Origin: an uncultured Coriobacteriales bacterium
GTDB lineage: Bacteria; Actinomycetota; Coriobacteriia; Coriobacteriales; UMGS124
Direction of reading: 5' to 3'
Assembly (NCBI GenBank): GCA_903789505.1
Contig: CAIFEU010000019.1
Span: forward strand, 1 to 23,294
DNA length: 23,294 nt
A model generated the notes under the pieces. It had not been told where the DNA came from and searched no databases. It worked only from the letters and a program-made list of their open reading frames with translations. Of this stretch, positions 14,969-22,539 are shown in pieces. Every line of letters starts with the position of its first letter. The stretch's first letter is position 1. Both the position numbers and the translations under genes were made by a program.

Positions 14969-15243
14969 TGCTCCTCCTGGAGCTCTCCAAGGCACCGAGC
15001 CTGCGCTACAACGAGCTGCGGCGGCACCTTGGCAAGGTGACGAACGCAACCCTCTCCCGCGTGCTGTCCGAGCTGGAGTCGACCGGGGTGGTGAAGCGTC
15101 ACGACCATGGCGAAATTCCTCCCCGCGTAGACTACTCCCTTACGGAGAGCGGGCGAAGACTCGTCCCGATACTGGACCTGCTGTATGACTGGGGAGCAAG
15201 GCAGGAGCTTCTCCTGCAGGGCGTGGGGTGCGAGTCTCGTTGA
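14968..15243 (+). pseudogene. HxlR-type winged-helix regulator, 5'-truncated
   Basis: This fragment of about 91 residues has the HxlR core: LLLLELSKAPSLRYNELRR, then LSRVLSELESTGVVKRH, then EIPPRVDYSLTESGRRLVPILDLLYDWG. The family normally begins with a cysteine-containing segment and a Gly-Gly-Lys-Trp motif about 25 residues further upstream. Here that region is replaced by the start of the oppositely directed nitroreductase. The only in-frame starts are a TTG at 14968 without a ribosome-binding site, or an ATG further upstream inside the nitroreductase antisense. I read it as a regulator that has lost its 5' end. A functional short protein is possible but unlikely. Confidence 0.7.
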
Positions 15244-15268
15244 CTTTCGAGGGACGCGCTGATACCCT
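15240..15268 (+). promoter_or_regulatory. Weak promoter candidate upstream of the GNAT gene
   Basis: TTGACT (five of six against the -35 consensus) is followed, 17 bases later, by TACCCT as a poor -10. It overlaps the HxlR stop codon and lies about 165 bases upstream of the acetyltransferase start. Confidence 0.25.
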
Positions 15269-15429
15269 CCTCTTTCGCAAGATGGTCATCGGAGGACAGT
15301 ACGCCGTAGCGTAGGGGATCGTGAGCCGAGAGGCTCGCAGGCCGCCTGTCGGATAAGATGTCGAGTGAGCTCGGTTGCAGCGCTGACGCGTTGTGGCCGG
15401 GCTCTTTTCGTTGTACGGGAAGGAACGCC

Positions 15430-15939
15430 ATGGAACTGGAACTGAGCCCGCTCGACCCCAAGCACCTGGACGCCTTCGCGAGGGAGATGCAGGAGGCGTT
15501 TCAGATCGCGGTCGAGGATTCGCCCGACGCCATGAAGCTGCCGGTACTGCCCCGAAAGGACATCGACGCCACGCTGGCGCACCCGAACGCCCAGGCCCTG
15601 GAGGCCCTCGCCGAAGGCGAGCGCGTGGGTGGGACCGTCCTGTTCCTCGACGACGAGAGCAAAGAGCACGAGTGCGCACTGCTCTATGTGAAGAAGGACT
15701 CGCACGGAAGGGGCGTCGGCACGGCGCTGTGGGAGGCAATCGAGAGACGATACCCCGACGCGGCAGCGTGGCGGCTGTGCACGCCGTACTTCGAGGTGAG
15801 GAACATCCACTTCTACCTGAGAAAGTGCGGATTCCACATCGTCGACCTGTACAGGGAGGAGCTTGAGGGGCAGGAGGGAGTGGGCCAGGGGGAGCTCATG
15901 TTCTCCTTCCTCAAGCGGCTGGACGGAAGATGGTCGTGA
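15430..15939 (+). CDS. GNAT-family N-acetyltransferase
   Basis: A 169-residue GCN5-related acetyltransferase that would transfer acetyl from acetyl-CoA to an amine. Acetyl-CoA motif A is present as ALLYVKKDSHGRGVGTALWEAIERRYP (about 99-125), with the R/Q-x-x-G-x-G core HGRGVGTA. It is followed by RNIHFYLRKCGFHIVDLYRE, the usual end of the fold. The ATG follows GGAAGGAA by a few bases. The conserved fold begins directly (MELELSPLDPKHLDAF). It ends 36 bases before the convergent DUF5131 gene. The acceptor is unknown. Confidence 0.86.
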   Translation: MELELSPLDPKHLDAFAREMQEAFQIAVEDSPDAMKLPVLPRKDIDATLAHPNAQALEALAEGERVGGTVLFLDDESKEHECALLYVKKDSHGRGVGTALWEAIERRYPDAAAWRLCTPYFEVRNIHFYLRKCGFHIVDLYREELEGQEGVGQGELMFSFLKRLDGRWS

Positions 15940-15975
15940 CGGGCCGCCTTCCCGACCGCGCGGCGCCCGCACCGC

Positions 15976-16893
15976 TCACCACGATGCCGGCAGCAGCTCC
16001 TCCGGCGGCTCGCCGCACAGGCCGCAGTTGCAGCAGCCGTTGCATATCAGGTGGCTGCCGCACGTGCGGCAGCGGGCGCGATAGCGCGGCTCGTAGAGCT
16101 CGTCGGCAGGGAGCTCCATCCCGAGCGGGTCGGTGAGCCGCCACTCGACCGGGCGGCCCCGATGCTCGACGCCCGCCTTGAACGCCTGCTGCGCCTGCAC
16201 CGCCTTGCGGGGGATGCGGTAGCGGCGCCCGTCCACGACGAAGTTCGTGCCCGTCTCGATGAACGCAAACGTCACGTCGCGGGCGCGGCACTGCTCCGAG
16301 AGCGCCTGCACCCAGGCGAAGTCGCACGGGCGCGGGTCGTCGTAGTTCTCGCCGCCGCAGATCACCTGCCCCACGCGCGCCCCGCGCGAGGGCGCGTCCA
16401 GGTAGCGCCCAAGGTCGACGGCACCGATGAGCGGCGCGCACATCACGCCTTTGTGCCGCGCGGGCACGTCGAGCAGGATGGGCATGCGCTCGTCGGCGCG
16501 ACGCTGGTTCTCGCAGGTCACGTTCAGCATGACGTTCTCCCACCCCTCGCCCCAGTCGGGCGGGAGGCACTCCGCGATGCGCTCGGGGCGTTTCGTGAGC
16601 AGGAAGAACTTGACGTCCGGGCGTCGGTAGATGACGCTCCACGCCTCGGCGCGCCAGGGGTCGGCCTCCTCGAGGAAGAAGTCCGAGTTCATGCACACGC
16701 GGATGAGCTCACCGCTGCGCACCTTGTACGCGCCGTCGCGCGTGCGCCGCAACGGGTAGTCGAAGCCGCCCCTGCTCCGGCGCACGACGCCCCCGTCCAG
16801 CCCGCGCGCGGCGTCGGCCGTGAACATGTAGCAGCGGGCGCACCCCTCGCTCACCCGGGTGCACCCGTGCCAGGGATTCCAGATGTCGTGCAC
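15976..16893 (-). CDS. DUF5131 family protein (phage Gp37/Gp68-like) with cysteine clusters
   Basis: A 305-residue protein beginning IWNPWHGCTRVSEGCARCY, the hallmark of the Gp37/Gp68-like DUF5131 family, with cysteines C11, C18 and C21 in a C-x6-C-x2-C pattern that suggests an iron-sulfur cluster. FFLLTKRPERI, NVMLNVTCENQRRADERMP and VICGGEN are further family blocks. The C-terminus adds a second cysteine group (C275, C278, C284, C287, C288, C290, C293) that could form a zinc ribbon. The family occurs in phages and bacteria and has no firmly known reaction. It starts at a GTG with GGGGAG seven bases upstream, 18 bases after the small membrane-protein gene, so the two are probably cotranscribed. 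Confidence 0.85.
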   Translation of the reverse strand: MHDIWNPWHGCTRVSEGCARCYMFTADAARGLDGGVVRRSRGGFDYPLRRTRDGAYKVRSGELIRVCMNSDFFLEEADPWRAEAWSVIYRRPDVKFFLLTKRPERIAECLPPDWGEGWENVMLNVTCENQRRADERMPILLDVPARHKGVMCAPLIGAVDLGRYLDAPSRGARVGQVICGGENYDDPRPCDFAWVQALSEQCRARDVTFAFIETGTNFVVDGRRYRIPRKAVQAQQAFKAGVEHRGRPVEWRLTDPLGMELPADELYEPRYRARCRTCGSHLICNGCCNCGLCGEPPEELLPASW

Positions 16894-16911
16894 GCGCCGT
16901 CTCCCCCGCGC

Positions 16912-17172
16912 CTACGCGTCGACCTTGCCGCGCTTCTTCCCGCTCGAGATGGCGCAGCCGATGACGATGCCGATGACGATGAACGGGGAGGCGATGACGG
17001 CGATCGGCCACGCGAACAGCACCGCGCACACGACGATGCCAACGATCGCGAGCGGGATGGCCAAGATGTACGCCGCGACCTTGAACAGGGCGCACAGCAC
17101 GTCGGCGACGATGCCGAAGGCGGCGCACAGCACGGCGATAGCGGCGATGGTTAGGAACGTGGTGGTGATCAT
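16912..17172 (-). CDS. Small hydrophobic membrane protein
   Basis: An 86-residue very hydrophobic protein with two to three membrane segments (about 4-25, 30-54 and 56-77) and a short basic C-terminal tail SSGKKRGKVDA. It has no recognisable domain. The ATG follows AAGGGGGC by about nine bases. It stops 18 bases before the DUF5131 gene and likely shares its transcript. Function is unknown. Confidence 0.65.
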   Translation of the reverse strand: MITTTFLTIAAIAVLCAAFGIVADVLCALFKVAAYILAIPLAIVGIVVCAVLFAWPIAVIASPFIVIGIVIGCAISSGKKRGKVDA

Positions 17173-17483
17173 GGCAGATGCCCCCTTGCACGAAAGCGCT
17201 GTCGTGGGCCCCGCGCCCCGCGGGACCCTTCGTCGTCAGGTATACCCACGCCCCATGAACCGAAGATGAATCCGAGATGAACGGGGCGCGAGGTTGGAAC
17301 GCGGCTACGCGGATCCGCAGGCGGGCGGGATGGGAACCGCGCCATGGCGCCTTTTGCGCCATCCGTCCGCCACCGGCATGGCACTCACCCCTCGTCACCT
17401 CGTGTGATGCCCATTATCACACCGACGAGGTGGCCTGTGCTCAGCTGCCAGCTGATAAGGTGTGAACCGTTCCAATTCCCAAA
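17173..17483. other. Intergenic stretch with a large palindrome
   Basis: No gene is seen between the small membrane protein's 5' end and the antitoxin stop codon. The right half becomes noticeably AT-richer than its surroundings and holds the palindrome at 17396-17432 plus another GGTGTGA at 17459-17465. The promoter of the small membrane-protein and DUF5131 pair presumably lies here, but no clear boxes are visible. Confidence 0.55.
17396..17432. repeat. Long inverted repeat, possible operator or terminator
   Basis: The inner arms GTGTGAT (17402-17408) and ATCACAC (17416-17422) are perfect, with a seven-base loop GCCCATT. The symmetry resumes outside as CACCTC (17396-17401) against GAGGTG (17427-17432), offset by four extra bases CGAC. 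No T-run follows on either side, which favours an operator or structured RNA over a terminator. Confidence 0.6.
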
Positions 17484-17642
17484 TTACTGATAGTCCGAGA
17501 TATCGAGAATCACGTATCGGCCTTGCCTGCTCTTCGCGAGAAAAACCGGCGACCCCTGCGTTACCTCGTCAAGCACGCCTGTGTAGGAGCGCAAGTCGGA
17601 AATCGGTCTGATATTCGGAGTCGTGACCTCCATGCGCTGCAT
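17484..17642 (-). CDS. Phd/YefM-type antitoxin, short and without a toxin partner
   Basis: This 52-residue product is the N-terminal DNA-binding half of a Phd/YefM-family antitoxin: IRPISDLRSYTGVLDEV, then GSPVFLAKSRQGRYVILDISDYQ and stop. Family members run to about 80-90 residues. The missing part is the C-terminal helix that wraps and neutralises the toxin, so the gene looks C-terminally truncated. Two ATGs (17642 and 17633) could start it, and neither has a clear ribosome-binding site. Two GCATATTGA repeats lie over and just upstream of the start, as expected for autoregulation. No RelE/Doc/YoeB-like toxin is visible on either side. It lies in an AT-richer patch, consistent with transfer or decay. 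Confidence 0.7.
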   Translation of the reverse strand: MQRMEVTTPNIRPISDLRSYTGVLDEVTQGSPVFLAKSRQGRYVILDISDYQ

Positions 17643-17671
17643 ATTGACGGGCGATTTTTACAGCATATTGA
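17639..17671 (-). promoter_or_regulatory. GCATATTGA direct repeat at the antitoxin start
   Basis: GCATATTGA occurs at 17639-17647, covering the antitoxin start codon, and again at 17663-17671, 24 bases away. The surrounding sequence is AT-rich, with TATCAAT and TGTAAAAAT on the coding strand as possible -10-like elements. Autorepression by the antitoxin is inferred from the family. Confidence 0.4.
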
Positions 17672-17792
17672 TACGGAATAGGAAGAGAACCCCATCGCGT
17701 CATGGCCGAACAGCACGACAGCCATGGGCATCACGCGCCTGGCGCGCTCGTACAGGTCGCGCAACCGGGGCAACCACCGCCCCTCTCGCTTC

Positions 17793-20700
17793 CTAATCGA
17801 TGCACGCCGCCTGGTTCTTCCCGCGCTGCTTCGCCGCGTACATCGCCCGGTCGGCGGCGTCGATTGCCTCCTGGTACCCGCACGGCTTGGTGGTGTAGCC
17901 GACAGACGCGGTCAAATGCAGCGTCTCGCCGCCATCCAGGCCGATCGGCAGGTCGCGTACCGCCTCGAGCAGGTCCGCCGCGAGCTTGGGGATGAGGTCG
18001 GCTTCGTCGTGCGCGATGCCGACGATCTCGTCGCCGCCGTAGCGGTAGAACGACATGTCGCGCTCCGTCCCGAACCGGTTGAGCAGGTCCCCCAGCGTCG
18101 CGAGGCACGCGTCGCCCACCGCGTGCCCGTAGGCGTCGTTGACGTTCTTGAAGTCGTCCAGGTCCACCATGAAGATGGCCGTGACCGGGGCGTCCAGCCC
18201 ATTCTGGGAACGCTTCAGCGCGTCGTAGAGGTCGAGCCTGCTGTTGAGCCCGGTGAGGTAGTCGTGGCGCCTGTCGCGGTCCGCCTGGGCGTACATGCCC
18301 CACACCTCTTGCATGCCGTCGAGCGTGCTCTCGGCCTCCTGACCCCCGTCGACGCCATGCTCCTCGCCGTCGCTGCGCCCCTCGCCGGAGGCGCTCCCCT
18401 CGCCCTCGCCTAGCGCGCGCTCCCGCTCCTCGTCGAGCCTGCGTTCCTTCTCCCGCTCGAGCGACGCCACATAGGTGCGCTCCGACGAGATGTCGACCCC
18501 GTAGATGACGCTCTCGACGTGCCCGTTGCCCGGGTTCTCGAGCAGGTGTGCCGTGATCCGAGACCAGCGAATCGAGCCGTCGTCGTAGTACGACTCGGTC
18601 TCCAGGATGATCTGGTGCTTCCCGTTGCCGAACTCCTCGAGTTCCCGCTGCCTGCAGAAGGTGCGGAAGAAGCGCTCCTGGCCCGCCTCGTCGGGCACGA
18701 ACGCGGCGATCATGCGGACAAGCGCGTCGACGCTCTCGACGTTCTGCATCCTCTGGGCGTTCTCCGCGATGCCGCTCGAGCTCAGCCACGTGTCGGCGGT
18801 CAGGTCGACGTGAAAGACGCCCTGTCCCTCGGGGATGTTCTCGATGATCGAGCGCATGCGGCGCGCGTAGCGGAGCTGGGCCGCCTTGAGGTCGGTCACA
18901 TCCCTACCGTACTCGATGAAGACCTTCCTGCCGTTCCACACGGCATAGCGCGCCTTGAGCTGGAACACGTGGTCGCCGTCGTCCACCTCGATGGTCTTCT
19001 CCGTCTCGTCGCCCATCTGCTTCATCGGGCAGTGGCCGCAGGGTGCGTCGGCGCCGAGCATGTACTTGAAGCAGAGCTTCCCCTGGTAGGGCTCAGAGGG
19101 GTGGCCCGAGACCAGGCGCGTCTGCTCGTTGGCGAACACCATCGTGTAGTCCTCGGGATGGCACACCTGAACGAACTGCCCCGAGTGATCGATCAGGTCG
19201 ATCAGGTTGTAGAGGTCAACGTCAGGCTGCTCCAGGGGTGCGACCTTCTCGTATCCGCCGTCAACGGAGACCCGCCCCGATGCCAGACATGCGAGGAAGG
19301 CGTCCTCGTCCATCGGCTTGGCGAAGTAGTAGCCCTGGATGTAGTCGCAGTGATTGTCCCTCAGGAATTCGAACTGCTCGCGCGTCTCGACCCCCTCGGC
19401 GACCGTCCTCAGGCCGATGCTGTGGCACATGGCGATCGTCGCGACGATGACGGCGCGCACGGACGCCTTCCCTTCGATCTCGTCGACGAAGGACTTGTCG
19501 ATCTTGACGACGTCGAACGTGTAATCGCCGACCATTCCGAGCGACGAGTACCCGTTGCCAAAGTCGTCCAGCAGGATCTTCGCGCCCGTGTCTCTGATCT
19601 GCTCCAGCAGGTACGTGCAGCCGTCCCGCAGGATGGCGACCGACGTCTCGGTCACCTCGTAGTTGATGAAGCCCCTCGGAACCGTGCCGCCCGCAGCGAG
19701 GCTGAAGATCTCGCTCATGAGCCCGTCGTTGTAGAAGTCCTGCCGGGAGAGGTTCATCGATATCGGCACCAGGCTCATGCCCCGCTCCGCCAGCGACGCC
19801 TGGAGCGCGTACACGTGCCGCAGCACGTAGCGGTCAAGCTGCGAGATCTGGTTGTCCCGCTCGAGCACGGGGATGAACCCTCCCGGCATGATGGGGCCCA
19901 TCGTCGGGTGCTCCCACCGCACGAGCGCCTCCGCCGCGCAGATCGATTCGTCTTCGGCGCGCACGATAGGCTGGAAGTAGACCTTGAAGTCCCCGTTGCG
20001 CAGGCTGTTCTGGAACTGGGCGGTAATCTCCGCGCTGCCGATGTACGACTTGAGCATCGACTCCTCGAACGTCACGCTCGCGCCGCGGCCGTCTCGCCCG
20101 GCGCACCCCTTGGCGATGACGGCACGCTCGATCATCTTCGTCACGGGGACGCTCTCGTCATCCGCGCAGTAGACGCCGCAGCGCAGGTGCAGGGTGAACC
20201 GCTGGCCGTCGCGGTTCCACTCGATGCTGAGGAGGCCGGTGAAGTCCCCCTGCTCCACGCGTTCCCGCCTCACCAGGAACACGAACCAGTCGGATTCGAG
20301 GCGGGCTGAGACGACCGGCCGCATCCAGCTGTTCTTCAGGGTGTCGAACACGAAGGCGAGGACCCGGTCGCCCCCCTCGATGCCGAGGATGTCGTTGACC
20401 GCCTTAAAGTTGAAGATGTCGAACACGATCACGGCGTACTCGGTCCGGTCGGCGTGCTCGAGCACGCGGTCGGCCCTCTTGATGAAGCCCTGGCGAGAGT
20501 ACCCGTCGGTCACCGTGTCGTAGAACTTCTGGTTGAGCAGCTTCCGCAGCTCGTCGGCGGTCCGCGGGAGCTTGGTGGAGATGACCTCGCTCTCCCCCAC
20601 GGTGCTCGCCACGAGAGCATGCCCCGTGCGCCCGTCCTCGAGCACGAGGTCAACGGCATCGATGGTCTCGTAGATGTTACGTATCTGATCCAAATAGGTC

Positions 20701-20882
20701 TGCGGACCAAAGACGTGATTGGCCACCGGGCACGGCGGGCAGGGCTCGTCGAGGCCCATCGGGCACTTGTAGCACTTCTCGCCCTTGACGAGCTGCGGGT
20801 ACAGCTCCCCCATCGTCTTGTTGAAGCTGACGATGGTGTAGTCATCGTCGATGACGTACGCGCCCGAAGACAAATCGCTCAT
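17793..20882 (-). CDS. Multidomain cyclic-di-GMP protein: PAS-GGDEF(degenerate)-EAL-PAS-PAS-GGDEF
   Basis: A 1029-residue cytoplasmic signalling protein. Residues 1-115 are PAS-like with a cysteine-rich loop (CYKCPMGLDEPCPPCPV, 37-53). Residues 116-270 are a GGDEF domain whose active site reads LESDW, so probably inactive. Residues 285-540 are an EAL phosphodiesterase domain with EALVR (319-322), LDDFGNGYSS, VKIDKSF, AEGVET and QGYYFAKP, all catalytic blocks present. Residues 555-665 are PAS-like with a second cysteine loop (CFKYM...CGHCPM). Residues 675-805 are another PAS. A Glu/Gly/Ser-rich linker (811-860) leads to an intact GGDEF (DYLTGLNSRLDLYD, YRYGGDEIVGIAH at 947-959, MYAAKQRGKN). 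No RxxD inhibitory site is evident at the usual place. Hence both synthesis and breakdown of c-di-GMP are plausible. The ATG follows GGAGGT by eight bases. No membrane segment is present. Confidence 0.92.
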   Translation of the reverse strand: MSDLSSGAYVIDDDYTIVSFNKTMGELYPQLVKGEKCYKCPMGLDEPCPPCPVANHVFGPQTYLDQIRNIYETIDAVDLVLEDGRTGHALVASTVGESEVISTKLPRTADELRKLLNQKFYDTVTDGYSRQGFIKRADRVLEHADRTEYAVIVFDIFNFKAVNDILGIEGGDRVLAFVFDTLKNSWMRPVVSARLESDWFVFLVRRERVEQGDFTGLLSIEWNRDGQRFTLHLRCGVYCADDESVPVTKMIERAVIAKGCAGRDGRGASVTFEESMLKSYIGSAEITAQFQNSLRNGDFKVYFQPIVRAEDESICAAEALVRWEHPTMGPIMPGGFIPVLERDNQISQLDRYVLRHVYALQASLAERGMSLVPISMNLSRQDFYNDGLMSEIFSLAAGGTVPRGFINYEVTETSVAILRDGCTYLLEQIRDTGAKILLDDFGNGYSSLGMVGDYTFDVVKIDKSFVDEIEGKASVRAVIVATIAMCHSIGLRTVAEGVETREQFEFLRDNHCDYIQGYYFAKPMDEDAFLACLASGRVSVDGGYEKVAPLEQPDVDLYNLIDLIDHSGQFVQVCHPEDYTMVFANEQTRLVSGHPSEPYQGKLCFKYMLGADAPCGHCPMKQMGDETEKTIEVDDGDHVFQLKARYAVWNGRKVFIEYGRDVTDLKAAQLRYARRMRSIIENIPEGQGVFHVDLTADTWLSSSGIAENAQRMQNVESVDALVRMIAAFVPDEAGQERFFRTFCRQRELEEFGNGKHQIILETESYYDDGSIRWSRITAHLLENPGNGHVESVIYGVDISSERTYVASLEREKERRLDEERERALGEGEGSASGEGRSDGEEHGVDGGQEAESTLDGMQEVWGMYAQADRDRRHDYLTGLNSRLDLYDALKRSQNGLDAPVTAIFMVDLDDFKNVNDAYGHAVGDACLATLGDLLNRFGTERDMSFYRYGGDEIVGIAHDEADLIPKLAADLLEAVRDLPIGLDGGETLHLTASVGYTTKPCGYQEAIDAADRAMYAAKQRGKNQAACID

Positions 20883-21123
20883 TTGACCGCACCTCCGCGG
20901 CACCGCACGCCCATTAATCTGCGTCATTGCGGAGAGAAGCATATAGCAGCCATGGGAAAAAGGAGGCCCCAAAGCCCGCGTGGACGAAAACTCACCCTCA
21001 TCGGCAGGCAACAAAGAAGGGCAAGCCTCATTCACGCGTTTGACCGACGCCGCAAACCGACAGCCCCACCGCAGACAGGGCACGGGGGCCACCGCAGGGA
21101 GCGACGTCACCGCGACGAGGTCG
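20883..21123. other. Intergenic region between gtfB and the c-di-GMP gene
   Basis: This 241-bp gap contains the leader of the c-di-GMP gene, with a strong GGAGGT ribosome-binding site close to the ATG. A TATAT at 20941-20945, preceded on the coding strand by TGC, could be a -10. No terminator after gtfB is obvious. Confidence 0.4.
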
Positions 21124-22539
21124 TCAGCTCTCGTGGAACAGGCGGCGATACGCCTGTGGCTGCTCCGTCATCGCCGCCGCGCGCTGCAACGCCAAATGCC
21201 TCTGCATCCGGTCTTGTGACGCGCCGATCTTGCCGATCAGCCCCACCATGTCCTGCGCGCTCTCAAAGACATGCTCCGGGCTGAGGTAGCGCGGGCGGTG
21301 CAAGGTCCCCGCAAGGCCGAGAATCAACTGGTCGCTGAGGAATGCGCGCCTCACGGCGTTGACGATCTCGGCGCCATGGTTGACGTCCAGGTACCAGTCG
21401 CAGCTCTTGAACAGCCTGTCTAGGGTCGCCTTTGACGCCACGGGATACAGGCGCACGTTGGGCTCGGCGCCAAAGGCCATCAGCTTGGCCGACATCTCCG
21501 TGAGCGCCGCCACGTGGAACCGCATCTGCGGCAGCCCCCTCACGAGGGTTCCAAGCCCCTCGACCTGGTCGGAGTTCGTGCAGATCAGGACATCGCTCCC
21601 GCCGGCGTTGTGACGTTCAAATCGATAGGCAAAGCCAAAGGGACGCACGTACTCGCTGGAGGCGCCCAGGGACAGGAGCCTCTCGCAGCTGGCAGAGTTC
21701 TGCACCAGGATCTGCCCGGTGTGGGAACGCCCGCCGAGGATGAGCTGCATGTTGCCAGGGATGTCGGGACGCGGGCCCTCCTGCCAGAAGAGCACGTTCC
21801 CCCCGGGAGCCATCGCGAGTCGCTCGCTGACGAACAGCGGGGTGGAGAGCGAGTTATAGAAGATCCTCTGCCCCTCAAGCCCCAGGTCCCTCAGCAGGCC
21901 CACCGCCAGCTCCGTGCGGTTGCGGAAGAGCCGGGTAGCGCCGTCGCGGGTCACGAGCAGGTCGCCCGTCACGTAGTTCTCGACGATGCGCTCCCTGCCC
22001 AGCTCGTCCAGCCACGAGCGGCAGAAGCGCTCCCCCCGCTCGTTGAAGGTGGTCCTCGCGTAGAGCTGACCCTTGAGGTCATAGTGGTCGGTGAAGCGGA
22101 CCGTGCCGCCCTCGTCAAGCCAGTCGACGTCGGAGACGACCCTGCCCTCCACGCCGCGCGCGTAGAAGATCCGCGCACGCAGATGGCTGCGGTCAAAGAC
22201 CTTTCCGGACACTCCGTCCGCCGCGATCTCCCAGTAGTCGGGCAGCTCGATCTGGTTGAAGTGCCTGCCCGTCCCCGGCGTCCAGCCGGCATGGGCGAGC
22301 CTGTAGCGGCGCTGCTGTCGAGCGCTCATCGGCTGGGCAGCGCGCACCGCGCCCGGAAAGGGGCTGGGGGCCGAGTCCCGCGCGGCGAGGCGATACAGCG
22401 AGCAGACGTCATCCGGCAGGGCGGCGTCCTCGCTGAGCACGATTACCGGCCCCGAAAAGCCCGCCAGCCTAAAGGAGTCCTTCAGCATCGCGGCGGCCTC
22501 GTCATAGTGGTCCAGGAGCAGAACGCCCTCTTCGCTCAT
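21124..22539 (-). CDS. gtfB: Accessory Sec system glycosylation chaperone GtfB
   Basis: A 471-residue protein matching GtfB, the non-catalytic partner of GtfA. GtfA-GtfB adds the first N-acetylglucosamine to serine/threonine repeats of SRR adhesins in the cytoplasm before accessory-Sec export. Diagnostic blocks are FNQIELPDYWEI, RARIFYARG, VSDVDWLDEGGTVRFTDHYD, YVTGDLL, RIFYNSLSTPLFVSE, LFWQEGP followed by IPGNMQLIL, LICTNSDQVEGL, FHVAALTEMSAKLMAFG and WYLDVNHGAEIVNAVRRAF. Length is normal. I place the start at the ATG that overlaps the gtfA stop codon as ATGA, implying translational coupling. An upstream ATG (22563) would add eight residues. Substrate adhesin, secA2 and secY2 are not in view. 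Confidence 0.92.
   Translation of the reverse strand: MSEEGVLLLDHYDEAAAMLKDSFRLAGFSGPVIVLSEDAALPDDVCSLYRLAARDSAPSPFPGAVRAAQPMSARQQRRYRLAHAGWTPGTGRHFNQIELPDYWEIAADGVSGKVFDRSHLRARIFYARGVEGRVVSDVDWLDEGGTVRFTDHYDLKGQLYARTTFNERGERFCRSWLDELGRERIVENYVTGDLLVTRDGATRLFRNRTELAVGLLRDLGLEGQRIFYNSLSTPLFVSERLAMAPGGNVLFWQEGPRPDIPGNMQLILGGRSHTGQILVQNSASCERLLSLGASSEYVRPFGFAYRFERHNAGGSDVLICTNSDQVEGLGTLVRGLPQMRFHVAALTEMSAKLMAFGAEPNVRLYPVASKATLDRLFKSCDWYLDVNHGAEIVNAVRRAFLSDQLILGLAGTLHRPRYLSPEHVFESAQDMVGLIGKIGASQDRMQRHLALQRAAAMTEQPQAYRRLFHES

Noticed and set aside
17643..17773. Short minus-strand frame (LRDLYERARRVMPMAVVLFGHDAM) between the c-di-GMP gene and the antitoxin
   Set aside because: The codons are GC3-rich and it could be the remnant of a gene, but it begins with TTG, has no recognised similarity, and continues out of frame across the antitoxin. 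Not enough to call.
18519..20309. 596-codon plus-strand frame opposite the c-di-GMP gene
   Set aside because: It is a mirror of the highly GC3-biased minus-strand gene, with Arg/His/Val-rich low-information protein and no motif.
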